DNA of 54,183 nt from Zavarzinella formosa DSM 19928 (GCF_000255705.1 NZ_JH636443.1:32764-86946), one strand, 5' to 3'; numbered from the stretch's first letter, positions 16,959 through 26,401 are shown. Made by a program: numbers and translations. Notes: generated from the sequence alone by a model not told the origin.

Positions 16959-17000
16959 AACTCAAGAGCCCTGCCGCATACGCAACAGGGCTCTTGAGTT
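16959..17000. repeat. short CAAGAGCCC palindrome, related to the longer repeat
   Basis: A 42-base inverted repeat with ends AACTCAAGAGCCCTG and CAGGGCTCTTGAGTT, a perfect 15-base stem. It shares CAAGAGCCC/GGGCTCTTG ends with the elements at 10013 and 25295 but has a much shorter centre. It sits just downstream of the Gfo/Idh gene (stop at 17010) and could end its transcript, although no T-run follows. Confidence 0.8.
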
Positions 17001-17009
17001 AATCAGACC

Positions 17010-18269
17010 TCACACCTTCGGCTCGAAACCCTTGGCATACTCACGGGACCAGAACGCGCTGGCTTCCTTATCGTTCACGATCTTGCCGGTCTTCGGGTCG
17101 ATATTCAGCGTGCGGCCGGTGCGGTAGGAGATGTTGCCGAGATGACACAGCAGCGTGCTCTTGTGCCCTTCCTCGATTTCGCTGTTCAACGGTTGGTCCG
17201 ACATCACGGCCGAGAGGAAGTTGTTCAGGTGCATCCCGAGATTGCCGGCTTTCTCAATCCGCTTCACCTCGGCTCCCTTCGGGTTACAAATCTTGATAAG
17301 GTTGTCGCGCACGGCCATCGTGCCTTTGTCCCCGTAGAAGACGATCTCATAGCCGGAATAGCCGGGGGCCGTCATGCAACTGATGCCTTCCCAAGTGATC
17401 GTCTTGCGGTCGGGGAAGTCGTAAGTCACGTTGTTGGTGTCCGGCGTTTCCTGATCGTCGGCGAACTGATAACGGCCGCCGGTGGAACTCACGCGGATCG
17501 GGTATTCGACGCCGAGACCCCAGCGGCAAACGTCGATGCTGTGGATGCCGTTGTTGCCGAGTTCGCCGTTGCCCCAGTTCCAGAACCAATGCCAGTTGTA
17601 ATGGAGAAAGTTCGGCTGAAACGGCTTGGCCGGGGCCGGGCCTTGCCAGAGGGCGTAGTCCAACCCCTTCGGCACATCGCCCGGCTTCGCGGCCCCAATG
17701 GTGGGCCGGTTGTTGAAATACCACGACTTGGCGAGATAGGTGCGGCCAATCTCGCCCGCCTTCAGCAGTTTCACCGCTTCCATGTACACATCGAAGCTGC
17801 GGCGCTGGTTGCCCATTTGCACATGCCGTTTGTTCTTGCGGGCGGCCGCCACCAGCAGTTCTCCTTCGTTCGGGTCGAAGCTGCAAGGCTTTTCCACATA
17901 CACATGCTTGCCGGCCGAACAGCCGAGGATGGCGGCCGGGGCATGCCAGTGGTTCGGCGTGGCGACGACGACGGCCTGCACATCCTTGCTGTCGAGCATC
18001 GTGCGGAAATCGTTGACCGCCTTCGTTTCCTGCTTCAACTCCTTTGCGGACGCATCGGCCAGTTTCTCCCGACGGGCGACATCGGGATCGGCGACGAACA
18101 CGATTCGCGTCTTGACTTTGCCGAACGCCCGAAGGAGTTCGTTCCCCCGGCCGCCGGACCCGATGATGCCCAGCGTCACCACGTCCGGCTCAATGGCCCG
18201 CGCGGGGTTGGCAAACGCGGCGGCCACGGCGGCCGACGCGAGAAAAGTGCGACGATTCGGGGTTTCCAT
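17010..18269 (-). CDS. Gfo/Idh/MocA oxidoreductase with export leader
   Basis: A 419-residue protein. The leader METPNRRTFLASAAVAAAFANPARA has a twin-arginine-like NRRTFL motif, typical of planctomycete Gfo/Idh proteins that are folded with NAD(P) before export. The Rossmann motif is LGIIGSGGRGNELL, followed by the cofactor-domain signature VYVEKPCSFDPNEGE with the conserved Lys of the EKP motif, and a C-terminal alpha/beta domain (NWHWFWNWGNGELGNNGIHSIDV). These enzymes oxidise or isomerise sugars and cyclitols; the substrate is unknown. The start at 18269 fits the leader and has GGAG 6 bases upstream. Confidence 0.93.
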   Translation of the reverse strand: METPNRRTFLASAAVAAAFANPARAIEPDVVTLGIIGSGGRGNELLRAFGKVKTRIVFVADPDVARREKLADASAKELKQETKAVNDFRTMLDSKDVQAVVVATPNHWHAPAAILGCSAGKHVYVEKPCSFDPNEGELLVAAARKNKRHVQMGNQRRSFDVYMEAVKLLKAGEIGRTYLAKSWYFNNRPTIGAAKPGDVPKGLDYALWQGPAPAKPFQPNFLHYNWHWFWNWGNGELGNNGIHSIDVCRWGLGVEYPIRVSSTGGRYQFADDQETPDTNNVTYDFPDRKTITWEGISCMTAPGYSGYEIVFYGDKGTMAVRDNLIKICNPKGAEVKRIEKAGNLGMHLNNFLSAVMSDQPLNSEIEEGHKSTLLCHLGNISYRTGRTLNIDPKTGKIVNDKEASAFWSREYAKGFEPKV

Positions 18270-18407
18270 CACCGGCTCCGGTTTCGGGCAGAATGGTTGG
18301 TTGAAAGGTTTTGTCACCGTGAGACAAGTTTACCGCGACGACAGGCCAAGTGGAATTCAGAAAATGGATTTGAAGCGGGGAAAGCATCCCGCCTCCCCGC
18401 CAAGCGC

Positions 18408-20648
18408 TCACGCCGACCGTTTCGGCAACGGCGGCGCCACCTTCGCGGCCGGCGAATCATCCATGATTTCAAACATTGGATTGCTGGAGTCGCCGGAAAC
18501 TGTCGTGGGGGTCACCTTGGCCAGCCACGCGGTGTGGAGTTTGTCCTGCATGAGCAGGATGGCCCCGAGGCTCTTGTAATCCATCCGGTGGACTCGTTGC
18601 CGGGTCATCGTGAGTTGCTTCAGCAGTTTGTCGATCCATTTGGAGGTCACGAACGTTTCGGGGATTTCCCGCAGCAATTCGCCTTCAAAAATCAGTTCGT
18701 CGAACTTTGTCCCCTTCTCCACGTTGGCCATTGCCGGGGTGTACATTTCCTCGGCCTGTTGCAGACACTTCTTCAAATTGCGGCGGCCTTCCTTCAAAAT
18801 GTCCATCAACTCTTCGATGTACCATTGCGGCAAGCCACCGTCACCGAAGTGCTTCATCCCTTCGAGGATGTCCTCCACCCGCTCTTTCGTGAACGCAATC
18901 TTCCGGTGAATTTCCTGAAGCCGAAGGTGGAAGTCATATCGGTGGATGATTTCCTTCTGCTGCGGGATGCCGAGTTGCTTGGCCATCTGGGCATATACCA
19001 GATACACCCGGCGGTCGAACGACGTGAACCAGTCGATCACCCCCTTGAACTGATCCTCCAGGTCTTCCAGTTCCCGCCGGTCGCGGCCCTTTGGCTTGCC
19101 GAAGCATTTCCGCATCAAGCGGCGAATGTCTTGGCGGATGTCGTCGAAATCCTCCACCTTGCGTTCCAGTTTGGAGTACAACCGAGAATGCACGCGGGTG
19201 ATCCGCTCGGCGTCCCAATCCTCCTCGGCCACCATCTTTTCCAGTTCTTCGATATCGCCGAGGTAAATTGGCCGTTGATCGTAACAGCCCGCGTATTTCG
19301 GGTCGTAGGTCATTTCGGCATGATCGTCGTCGATGAAGCCCTGCACCTTGGCGGCCGGGGAGAGGTTCACCGTTTTCTTGACCCGGAACACCACTCGGTA
19401 GAAGCGATAAGTCATCCGCTCCCGGATCACGTCCACTTCGTTGAATAACGTCCACGGGGAACGCTCGTCGATCTCGGCCGTGACGAATTGCTCCTTGGCG
19501 TTGGCCTCGCGGTCATAGTTCGAGGGATGGGATTTCCACATTTCCGGCGTATTGTCCAGTTCGTCGTCTTCGTCTTTGAAGACGCGAATTTCTTCCCCCT
19601 CGTCGGGGTGGTCAAGTTCCGGCGGCAACCCGAGCCGGGGCTTCTTCTTGGTCTTCCGCAAATAGCCCATCGCGGCTGATTGGTGATGGTACAGGTCGTC
19701 CGTGTAGAGCTTATGCTCGGTGGCCGTGTGCAGTTCGTTGACGGCTTGACCAAGCGATTCGGAGGCAAAATCCAACCGGGCAAGGGCATGAACTATCGCG
19801 TTGCTCCCCGCGACACTGACGGCAATCCGGTCCGCGTGAAACTCGTTCGCCCGCGACATCGAGAGATAGGCGAGCGTCATCAACTTCAACACTTGGTTCA
19901 TCAGGAAGCGAATGCCCCAAACCGGCACGCCGACGATGACGATGTAACTCCATGAGAACAAAGCCGTCGCGTCTTGGGCGTGCTTGGTGTTATGTTTGGC
20001 GCTTTGCAGCGACCGCTCCAGCCAGTCCTTTCCCACCACCAGATTGACCATGATGCGCCGGGCGAGGGCCACATAGGAAGTCATCCGGCTGGTCTTCTGG
20101 GAAAAGTGGCCGAACTCGTGGCCGATCACCGCCTTGAACTCGCTGAGATTAAGGGCGTTTACCAAGCCCAACCCAACGATCAGATTTTTCTTGGGAGGCA
20201 CAAACAAGTTGATGAGGGACACCGGTTGGGACATCGCGGCGTTCACATCTGGAACAAGGAACACCTGATCCGGCATCGGGGCGCCGATCTCATTGGTGAT
20301 GCGCCGGAGGAAGGCAAAGAACTTCGGCTGGTTCTCCGGTTCCAGTTCAAAGGTGATTTCCGGGTTCACCTCATCTTTGTTAAAAATGCCGAGCAACAAC
20401 ACCAGCGAGACCACACCCGCGAAGACGCACAAAACGACATCGGCAATGACGAAGCCCGTGAGATGCCGGGTGGCCGCCAAAGCGATCACGCCAAAACTGG
20501 CGAGAATAAGGCCGACATACGCGAGCAGGAATAGGAACAGCCCCGAGAAAACCGCGAGAATGGCCGCCGTCGATTCGGCCGGCGGGTCGGTCAGGTCATC
20601 GGGAATATCTGTCGGCGACGGCGGATAGGGAAAGGCAATCCGGGCCAT
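18408..20648 (-). CDS. membrane M48-family zinc metalloprotease with long C-terminal extension
   Basis: A 746-residue protein. Two or three membrane helices lie at about residues 27-90 (AILAVFSGLFLFLLAYVGL, then VIADVVLCVFAGVVSLVLLL). The zinc site is HEFGH at 177-181, with the third ligand Glu in RANEFHADR near 267, as in HtpX/Ste24 proteases. Another hydrophobic stretch lies between them. Beyond the protease domain there are about 400 residues of charged, helical sequence, with KRITRVHSRLYSKLE-like coiled segments, that ordinary HtpX (about 290 residues) lacks. It is likely to degrade or process membrane proteins. The start has a perfect GGAGG at proper spacing. Confidence 0.9.
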   Translation of the reverse strand: MARIAFPYPPSPTDIPDDLTDPPAESTAAILAVFSGLFLFLLAYVGLILASFGVIALAATRHLTGFVIADVVLCVFAGVVSLVLLLGIFNKDEVNPEITFELEPENQPKFFAFLRRITNEIGAPMPDQVFLVPDVNAAMSQPVSLINLFVPPKKNLIVGLGLVNALNLSEFKAVIGHEFGHFSQKTSRMTSYVALARRIMVNLVVGKDWLERSLQSAKHNTKHAQDATALFSWSYIVIVGVPVWGIRFLMNQVLKLMTLAYLSMSRANEFHADRIAVSVAGSNAIVHALARLDFASESLGQAVNELHTATEHKLYTDDLYHHQSAAMGYLRKTKKKPRLGLPPELDHPDEGEEIRVFKDEDDELDNTPEMWKSHPSNYDREANAKEQFVTAEIDERSPWTLFNEVDVIRERMTYRFYRVVFRVKKTVNLSPAAKVQGFIDDDHAEMTYDPKYAGCYDQRPIYLGDIEELEKMVAEEDWDAERITRVHSRLYSKLERKVEDFDDIRQDIRRLMRKCFGKPKGRDRRELEDLEDQFKGVIDWFTSFDRRVYLVYAQMAKQLGIPQQKEIIHRYDFHLRLQEIHRKIAFTKERVEDILEGMKHFGDGGLPQWYIEELMDILKEGRRNLKKCLQQAEEMYTPAMANVEKGTKFDELIFEGELLREIPETFVTSKWIDKLLKQLTMTRQRVHRMDYKSLGAILLMQDKLHTAWLAKVTPTTVSGDSSNPMFEIMDDSPAAKVAPPLPKRSA

Positions 20649-20724
20649 CGTTTGCCTCCGGCGAACGAGAAGAGAGTATGAAGATTTTGAAAGATTAAGG
20701 ATACACGACACGAAATGAACGGAC

Positions 20725-20874
20725 AAAGGCAATTTTTAGCCACGGATTCGGGCAAAACCAAAACCTGATTTGAAATCAGAACGTTGGCTGATGATTGTTC
20801 TATCCGGCTTTCATCCTGCCTTTGCTTTGTCCGAATCCGCGTTCGATTTGTGGCTAAAAGTTGCTTTTGCTTGA
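20725..20874. repeat. imperfect inverted repeat with TTTTAGCCAC...GGATTCGG arms
   Basis: The left arm (from about 20725) reads GCAATTTTTAGCCAC then GGATTCGGGCAAA. The right arm (to about 20874) is its reverse complement with a 12-base insertion between the two blocks. It lies in the region between the divergent M48 and vsr genes. The AGCCACGGAT core recalls a dispersed repeat I associate with planctomycete genomes, though I cannot verify that here. Confidence 0.65.
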
Positions 20875-20947
20875 GGTTTCTGACATATCCCCAGTTCATC
20901 GAGCCGGTTAATCTGGTGGAGAATATTCCCCCTTCGGAGGGCGAACG

Positions 20948-21370
20948 GTGGCCGATGTTTATAGCCAGGCCGAGCGATCCAAGTTGATGGCCAAGGTGCG
21001 ATCAAAGGGAAACAAGGACACCGAGTTAAAGGTCATGGCCATTTTCAAGCGTCACAGCGTCACCGGCTGGCGACGGCACCGGCCCGTGTTCGGCCATCCA
21101 GACTTTATCTTCCCGGCCGAGAAAGTGGCGATCTTCGTGGACGGGTGTTTCTGGCACGGCTGCCCAAAGCATTACCGGGCGCCGGCTCAAAACGGCGAAT
21201 TCTGGATCGGCAAACTTCAGAGAAACCGCAAGCGAGACCGACTGGTGACCCGAACGCTCACCAAGATGGGCTGGAAGGTCATCCGCATTTGGGAACACGC
21301 CCTGAAGGGGGACGGCCACACCGTCGCCAACCGGGTGACGAAAGCACTGGAGACGCGCCGGGCCGCCTGA
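20948..21370 (+). CDS. vsr: very short patch repair (Vsr) endonuclease
   Basis: A 140-residue protein starting at GTG, with GGAGGG about 7 bases upstream. Vsr nicks DNA 5' of the mismatched T in T:G mispairs left by deamination of 5-methylcytosine. Recognised features are the N-terminal RSKLMAKVRSKGNKDTE, the catalytic PDFIFPAEKVAIFVDGCFWH region with its Asp and the zinc-binding Cys/His (GCFWHGCPKHY), and the terminal WKVIRIWEHAL. Usually vsr sits next to a cytosine-5 methyltransferase gene (dcm or a restriction-modification enzyme); no such gene is in the 20 kb on either side seen here. Confidence 0.93.
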   Translation: MADVYSQAERSKLMAKVRSKGNKDTELKVMAIFKRHSVTGWRRHRPVFGHPDFIFPAEKVAIFVDGCFWHGCPKHYRAPAQNGEFWIGKLQRNRKRDRLVTRTLTKMGWKVIRIWEHALKGDGHTVANRVTKALETRRAA

Positions 21371-21436
21371 CACCTTTGTCGCGTCTTTGCACCAGCTTGG
21401 CGGATCACTTGATGCTGATTGATTAGACGATGTGGC

Positions 21437-21460
21437 GGGGGCGAAGCGGGAGTCGCCCCC
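21437..21460. terminator. hairpin at convergent junction, 8-bp stem
   Basis: GGGGGCGA and TCGCCCCC flank an 8-base loop, between the convergent vsr and lipoprotein genes. There is no T-run on either side, so factor-independent termination is unproven. Confidence 0.5.
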
Positions 21461-21501
21461 ATTGCCGTATATGCCAGCGGATGACCTGATTCGCCTGATA
21501 C

Positions 21502-22020
21502 CTATCTTGTTGTTGAATTTGTTTTGTCATTATTATTGAATTGCCTGTCTAATTCACTTCGCTTTGGCAACGACCAGCCGCCTCCGGTGCGAATTTCAAT
21601 CTGGAGATTGACTTCATTGGAACGAGGCTCAATTGTTGCCCGCAAAGGCGTCTTGGTGATATCGCCATATTCGCCTTTGAGCCGATCATGGATGGGATCA
21701 ACGCATTCATCACGCGGAATCGAGTTATTTGGCCAAATCACAACAACCGCGTATTCGCCCGCAGGCGCGCCGTCTCCACTCGCGTATGTCGATAAACGAT
21801 AACGCCCGTCGGGCCCCGCCATCGCCACCGCCACCGAAATCATCCCTTTGGCACCGGCATTGACCGGGTGAAAACTGATATGTGCTTCCGCCCCAGGCAA
21901 CCCGCTAACCGTGAGCACGCCTTCAACCGGATAAACGTTGACTCGATCAGGTTTGGCACAGCCGGTGGTGCCGCACATCACAATGAATAATAGACACACA
22001 TGCGAAAATGGCCGGCACAT
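21502..22020 (-). CDS. lipoprotein with carboxypeptidase-regulatory-like domain
   Basis: A 172-residue lipoprotein: MCRPFSHVCLLFIVMCGTTGC ends in a lipobox, followed by a beta-sandwich-like region (VYPVEGVLTVSGLPGAEAHISF and DGRYRLSTYASGDGAPAGEYAVVV) as in the lipoproteins paired with DUF1559 genes. No DUF1559 gene adjoins it, so it is a solitary member of the group. The ATG at 22020 is chosen because GAGGAAG lies 7 bases upstream; the frame stays open for 74 more codons without a better start. Confidence 0.82.
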   Translation of the reverse strand: MCRPFSHVCLLFIVMCGTTGCAKPDRVNVYPVEGVLTVSGLPGAEAHISFHPVNAGAKGMISVAVAMAGPDGRYRLSTYASGDGAPAGEYAVVVIWPNNSIPRDECVDPIHDRLKGEYGDITKTPLRATIEPRSNEVNLQIEIRTGGGWSLPKRSELDRQFNNNDKTNSTTR

Positions 22021-22301
22021 TCGAGTCTTCCTCAAACCATCAATCTCTTGTTGGGTCCGAATCATCAGGCAAGTTTCGTACCGTTGTTCAAATAGCGGTG
22101 AGAGGCGACTTCCCGTCATTGAAGGAGGATTAAAAATGAACAAGCCCGGACATTTTTTATCCAGCGATTCTGCCTCTGCTTCTTGGAACCCGCTTATTCG
22201 GTCTGCCTTTTCAGCCCTGGCATGCAAAATGATTGTTGGCATGTGAAATGCCTATGTTTGCCGACCGTCGCAACAAAGCACATATAGCTCAGGGAGTTTC
22301 C

Positions 22302-23474
22302 ATGAAACGATTTTGCATCGCCATCACTGGTGCTTTTGCCATGATTGCCGTGCTGGCCTCATCATCACCGGAATCGATGACGGCTCAAGAAAAGAAAGAT
22401 GAAACGAAGCAAAAGAAAGACGGTCCCAAAGGAAAGTCTTGGGAACAATTGACTACGGCGGCGGCGGCTTATTTGAAATCCACCCAAGCTGATGATGGTT
22501 CGTTGAGCAAGACGGCTCATCCGGGCATTACGGCAGTGGTTTTGAACGGCATGCTCAAATCCGGAGTCATCACCGCCGATGATCCCGTTGCGACCAAAGG
22601 GCTGAAGTTCATTGAAGGCTACGTCAACTCCAAGGAAGGCCATATCGCCGGCCAGGGGGATGATTTTCGCCATAAGTTCTACACGACCAGCGTGAATATT
22701 CAGGCATTGAAATCTTCTGGTTTGAAGAAATACGACCCGGTGGTCGAGAACGCTATCAGTTACTTGCGCAAAGGTCAGGTCGGGGGAGTTGATGGCAAGA
22801 AAGATGACGACATGAATTATGGCGGCTTTGGTTACGGCCCCAACACACGCGGCGATTTGTCCAACACACACTTCGCGTTGGATGCCTCGGTTGCCGCGGG
22901 CGTTGCCAGGGATGATGTGATTTTCAAACACGCCCTCGTCTTTGTCGGCCGGATGCAGAACTTCAAGAGCGAAGCAAACACCCAACCGTGGGCCGGCAAG
23001 ATCAACGATGGCAGCTTTATCTATGTGCTGGCTGCCGGAAACAAAGGCGGCGCCACGGATGAAGTGGCGGCACGCCCCGGCTACGGCAGCATGACCTATG
23101 CGGGCTTGAAATCGCTTGTCTACTGCGGCGTGGGCAAAGATGATCCGCGTTACAAGAAAGCGATGGAATGGGTCAGCAAGAACTACTCTGTGGACATCAA
23201 TCCCGGACGTCAAGAAGGCGCGGGCGGACAAGGTTTTTACTACTATCTGGTGGCGATGGCCAGGTGCTTTGAAGCCATGGGGATCGATGAAATCACCGAC
23301 GTGAACGGCAAAGCCCACGATTGGCGAGCGGACATCACCCGCGCGCTGGCGAATCGTCAAAAGAAAGACGGCAGTTGGAGCAATGATTTCGCCACTTGGA
23401 TGGAAGGCGATCCCAACCTCGACACGGCTTACGCGCTGATCGCGCTGAGCCACGCGAAGCCGAAGGCGAAGTAA
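22302..23474 (+). CDS. secreted prenyltransferase/squalene-oxidase-repeat protein
   Basis: A 390-residue protein with a signal peptide ([19 protein letters not shown]) and several alpha-alpha barrel repeats of the terpenoid cyclase / prenyltransferase type, seen as repeated Q-x-x-DGS and G-Y-G-x-x-T-Y-x-G-L units ([35 protein letters not shown]). The catalytic DxDD of squalene cyclases is absent, so this is probably a non-enzymatic secreted barrel, as is common in planctomycetes. The ATG has AGGGAG about 6 bases upstream. A strong terminator follows at 23551. Confidence 0.87.
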   Translation: MKRFCIAITGAFAMIAVLASSSPESMTAQEKKDETKQKKDGPKGKSWEQLTTAAAAYLKSTQADDGSLSKTAHPGITAVVLNGMLKSGVITADDPVATKGLKFIEGYVNSKEGHIAGQGDDFRHKFYTTSVNIQALKSSGLKKYDPVVENAISYLRKGQVGGVDGKKDDDMNYGGFGYGPNTRGDLSNTHFALDASVAAGVARDDVIFKHALVFVGRMQNFKSEANTQPWAGKINDGSFIYVLAAGNKGGATDEVAARPGYGSMTYAGLKSLVYCGVGKDDPRYKKAMEWVSKNYSVDINPGRQEGAGGQGFYYYLVAMARCFEAMGIDEITDVNGKAHDWRADITRALANRQKKDGSWSNDFATWMEGDPNLDTAYALIALSHAKPKAK

Positions 23475-23550
23475 GGCAAACGACTCCTTCGCAGTCGCGG
23501 CGCCCGACCGCGTTTCGCCTCCCTCCGAAAGGACGGTGCCGAAGCGTCAC

Positions 23551-23591
23551 GGCGAGGACGCGGCAGAATGCCGCGTCCTCGCCGTTTTTTT
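23551..23591 (+). terminator. rho-independent terminator after the secreted barrel gene
   Basis: A perfect 15-base stem (GGCGAGGACGCGGCA / TGCCGCGTCCTCGCC) with a 3-base loop is followed by seven Ts. It separates the 22302 gene from the next DUF1559 gene on the same strand. Confidence 0.92.
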
Positions 23592-23646
23592 GACTCGATG
23601 TTTTAATTGTCTATTCACTATGTTTTTGCAGACAGGAGACACCCTC

Positions 23647-24777
23647 ATGCGACTTCGCAAACAACCCCTCATGCGACTTCACAAACGAAGGGGCTTTACG
23701 CTCATCGAATTACTCGTTGTGATCGCCATTATTGCGATTCTGATTGGCTTGTTGCTGCCCGCCGTGCAAAAGATCCGCGAAGCCGCCAATCGGATGAAAT
23801 GCACGAACAATCTCAAGCAGAGCGGTCTCGCCATCCACGGGTTCCACGACGCCCAGCAAAGCCTGCCGAACATGAGCTATTGCGGCGGCGGTTGCGAGGA
23901 CACCAACCCCGGCATGCAGAACATCTTTTACCGTTTTCGCCACTACCCGGTGGCCTTCGAGTTGCTGCCGTACATTGAGCAGGACAACCTCTACAAGCAG
24001 TTCAACCTCAACCTCGTCGCGACTTCCACCGGCGCCCCCGGCATCACCGGCGGCCTGACCAACTTCCAACTGGCTTCCAAGCCCCTGAGCATCTTCCTCT
24101 GCCCCTCGGAAGGAGTTCCGGTCAGCCCGGTGTTTAACGACTATGCGAGCTACGGGTGGAACCGCGGCAACAGCGATGTCCACTCGCCGCCTCTTGCGGG
24201 CGACATCTACAAGACGGGGCAGACGTATGGTTTCTCCCCCTCGGACGGAGTGTTCATCTCGCGGATGGACGCCGGCTTGGATTACGCCACCGGCGTGACG
24301 CTGGCGGCCAAGCACACCGCCGACCCGACTTGGTGGCAGCCGGACACCTCGTACCGGATCAATTTCGCGGCCATCACTGACGGGCTTTCCAGCACGATCG
24401 CCGCCGGCGACATGAGCAACATCCTGCAAGGGTACACCAGCACCACGATTGGCAGTGTGACGGTCGGCACGGCGACGGCGTCGGGCGGTCCGATCGCCTG
24501 GGCAAGCAGCGGCGGCGACTACTACAGCGAGGGCCGCACCACCGTGCCGATGAACACCCTCTCCGGCCCCTACTACGCCCGGACCATCGTGGACGCCCCC
24601 GGCCTGCACGACATCCTCTTCAAGAGTCCGGTCTATTCGTTCCGCAGCCGGCACACCGGCGGGTGTAACTTCCTGTTCTGCGACGGCTCGGTGAAGTTCC
24701 TCCGCCAGACCATCAGCATGCCCACCTACATGGCGCTCGGAAGCCGCAACGGTGGCGAGGTGGTCGGTGATTACTAA
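23647..24777 (+). CDS. DUF1559 pilin-like protein
   Basis: A 376-residue protein with the prepilin leader [21 protein letters not shown], then [21 protein letters not shown] and the H-X9-DG motif [12 protein letters not shown]. The ATG at 23647 has AGGAGA 7 bases upstream. The first 18 codons contain a 27-base in-frame tandem duplication (MRLRKQPL and then MRLHKRRG), so the basic leader is longer than in the other copies. Its 3' end overlaps the following lipoprotein start. Confidence 0.95.
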   Translation: MRLRKQPLMRLHKRRGFTLIELLVVIAIIAILIGLLLPAVQKIREAANRMKCTNNLKQSGLAIHGFHDAQQSLPNMSYCGGGCEDTNPGMQNIFYRFRHYPVAFELLPYIEQDNLYKQFNLNLVATSTGAPGITGGLTNFQLASKPLSIFLCPSEGVPVSPVFNDYASYGWNRGNSDVHSPPLAGDIYKTGQTYGFSPSDGVFISRMDAGLDYATGVTLAAKHTADPTWWQPDTSYRINFAAITDGLSSTIAAGDMSNILQGYTSTTIGSVTVGTATASGGPIAWASSGGDYYSEGRTTVPMNTLSGPYYARTIVDAPGLHDILFKSPVYSFRSRHTGGCNFLFCDGSVKFLRQTISMPTYMALGSRNGGEVVGDY

Positions 24778-25186
24778 CCGAATCATCCTCGTCGCTCTGG
24801 TGTGCGCAATGGCCGCCGGGTGCGGGGGCAGTTCAGGCCCCCGCACCGTCCCGGTGTCTGGCACCGTTCTGTTCAAGGACAAACCGGCAACCGGGGTCAA
24901 GGTGACGTTCCACCCGCAGTTCGACATCGGGGCCATCAAGTTTACTCCGATCGGAGAGACTGGCAAAGACGGCCGATTCACCCTGAACACCGCGGCCCCA
25001 AACGACGGGGCGCCGCCGGGCGACTACGTGGTGACGTTCGAGTTGCTCCGTGGAGGAGCGGACAAGGCCGGGCGGGACATCGAAGTGGACGTCTGGAAGG
25101 GGAAATACTCCGACCCGGCCAAGAGTTCGTGGAAAATCACCATCAAAAACGGTGACAACACCCTCGAACCGTTCAAACTTGATTGA
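24767..25186 (+). CDS. lipoprotein translationally coupled to DUF1559 gene
   Basis: A 139-residue lipoprotein: a GTG start, then [18 protein letters not shown] with a lipobox, and a carboxypeptidase-regulatory-like domain ([39 protein letters not shown]). The GTG at 24767 lies inside the last codons of the DUF1559 gene, 11 bases before the end of its stop codon, with GAGG 6 bases upstream. Translation of the pair is therefore probably coupled. An earlier GTG at 24752 is possible but has no ribosome site. The function is unknown. Confidence 0.85.
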   Translation: MITNRIILVALVCAMAAGCGGSSGPRTVPVSGTVLFKDKPATGVKVTFHPQFDIGAIKFTPIGETGKDGRFTLNTAAPNDGAPPGDYVVTFELLRGGADKAGRDIEVDVWKGKYSDPAKSSWKITIKNGDNTLEPFKLD

Positions 25187-25294
25187 TCGGTGTCCGGCTC
25201 TCCCGATTTCATCTTGTTGGCCAAGGAGGCGGCGGTCTTCGTAGACCACCTGACTTCTTATTGCAAAATCAAGCAACAACATTTGCAAATGATT

Positions 25295-25377
25295 TCAAGA
25301 GCCCCACTGCGTGAGCGGTGGGGGTGGCCATCACACGCAGAAAACCACCCCCACCGCTCACGCAGTGGGGCTCTTGA
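25295..25377. repeat. CAAGAGCCC palindromic repeat, copy 2
   Basis: Two perfectly complementary 33-base arms (25295-25327 and 25345-25377) with a 17-base loop, located between the convergent lipoprotein and acetyltransferase genes. It is over 90 percent like the arms of the 10013-10099 element; most differences are compensated on both arms (CGTCAGC versus CGTGAGC), which keeps the pairing. Confidence 0.92.
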
Positions 25378-25409
25378 TAATCTCACACAAAATATCTGTT
25401 GATTTTGCA

Positions 25410-26264
25410 TTATCCCAACTCCAATGTGGTGACTCCGTAAACCCGTTTGATGTCAAACGTCGGTATTGGCCCGTTGTACATCCGGGCGGTGCGGAACACC
25501 TCCGTCATGGAGAACCGCCGGATGAGGTGGTCGGCGCCGGGTTGGACGGTGGCCTCGGGGATGTCGATGCAGAACGGCTGACCGGGGATCGTCGCCACCA
25601 ATCCGGCCAGCAACTCGGCGGCAATGGTTTCGTCGTCGGCAAACAAAGGGCCGATCTTGTGACCATCGGCTGATCTTCTCAACAAACCGTACCCGCGAAT
25701 TTCACCATCATTGACAATCGCCCGGCCGACTGATTCCGGCAGTTTCAACCACTGACGCAGGAAGACTTCCCGCCGGGCGAAAAAGCATCGTTCGTCGTAG
25801 TCGGCCAGTTTGGGGAAGGGAACATCTGCCAGCGGCGTCAACCCGGCGGGCGTCTCGCCCCCGCCCGTTCCGGCGAACCGGAGCTGATGGTGGGCGAAGC
25901 GAAACCCGCTGGCCTCATAGTTCGGCACTTGAGCCAACACCCCGTCCAACCCGACCACCCGGCCGGCCACGTGAGCCATCCCCGCCTGCCAGACTCGCAG
26001 ACCGAACCCTTTGCCGCGATGTTCCGGCCGGACAATATAGATGCCGAGGAACGCGGCATTCTCGCCATACCGCACACAAGAGACACTGGCGACCGGCAGA
26101 TCGCCCAGGCATCCGACGAAAAAACCATCCGGATCGGTGGCGAAAAACGCCGGGGCATCATGAGTACCGGGATTCCACTTTTCCCCATCGGCCCAATCGC
26201 GGAGCAAGGGAACCTCGGCCGCCGTCAGTCGGTGAATGGTGAACTCGTCATCGCGGCGGGTCAT
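25410..26264 (-). CDS. GNAT-family N-acetyltransferase
   Basis: A 284-residue protein. The N-terminal half is a GNAT domain with the acetyl-CoA-binding motif IVRPEHRGKGFGLRVW and the preceding strand AAFLGIYIV. The C-terminal half (IRGYGLLRRSADGHKIGPLFADD and following) is a second GNAT-like domain as found in two-domain relatives of YitI. It transfers an acetyl group from acetyl-CoA to an unknown amine. The start has GGGAG about 6 bases upstream; the frame to 26381 overlaps the promoter area of the divergent glycosyltransferase. Confidence 0.87.
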   Translation of the reverse strand: MTRRDDEFTIHRLTAAEVPLLRDWADGEKWNPGTHDAPAFFATDPDGFFVGCLGDLPVASVSCVRYGENAAFLGIYIVRPEHRGKGFGLRVWQAGMAHVAGRVVGLDGVLAQVPNYEASGFRFAHHQLRFAGTGGGETPAGLTPLADVPFPKLADYDERCFFARREVFLRQWLKLPESVGRAIVNDGEIRGYGLLRRSADGHKIGPLFADDETIAAELLAGLVATIPGQPFCIDIPEATVQPGADHLIRRFSMTEVFRTARMYNGPIPTFDIKRVYGVTTLELG

Positions 26265-26401
26265 GTCGCTCTCCCAAGGTGATTGTTTGAGGTATTCTGC
26301 CTTTCCCCCAAAGAACGCAAAGGGTCTTCCGCTTCGGGTTGACCGATTCCCCCCTTCCGTGCGAAAATGCCCCCCTTGCACATCAGGGAGGATGGGCGAT
26401 C

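Noticed and set aside
17142-19448. A 768-codon open frame on the plus strand
   Set aside because: It lies opposite the Gfo/Idh and M48 genes, and its composition (His- and Val-rich, long runs without structure) is that of an antisense shadow in GC-rich DNA.
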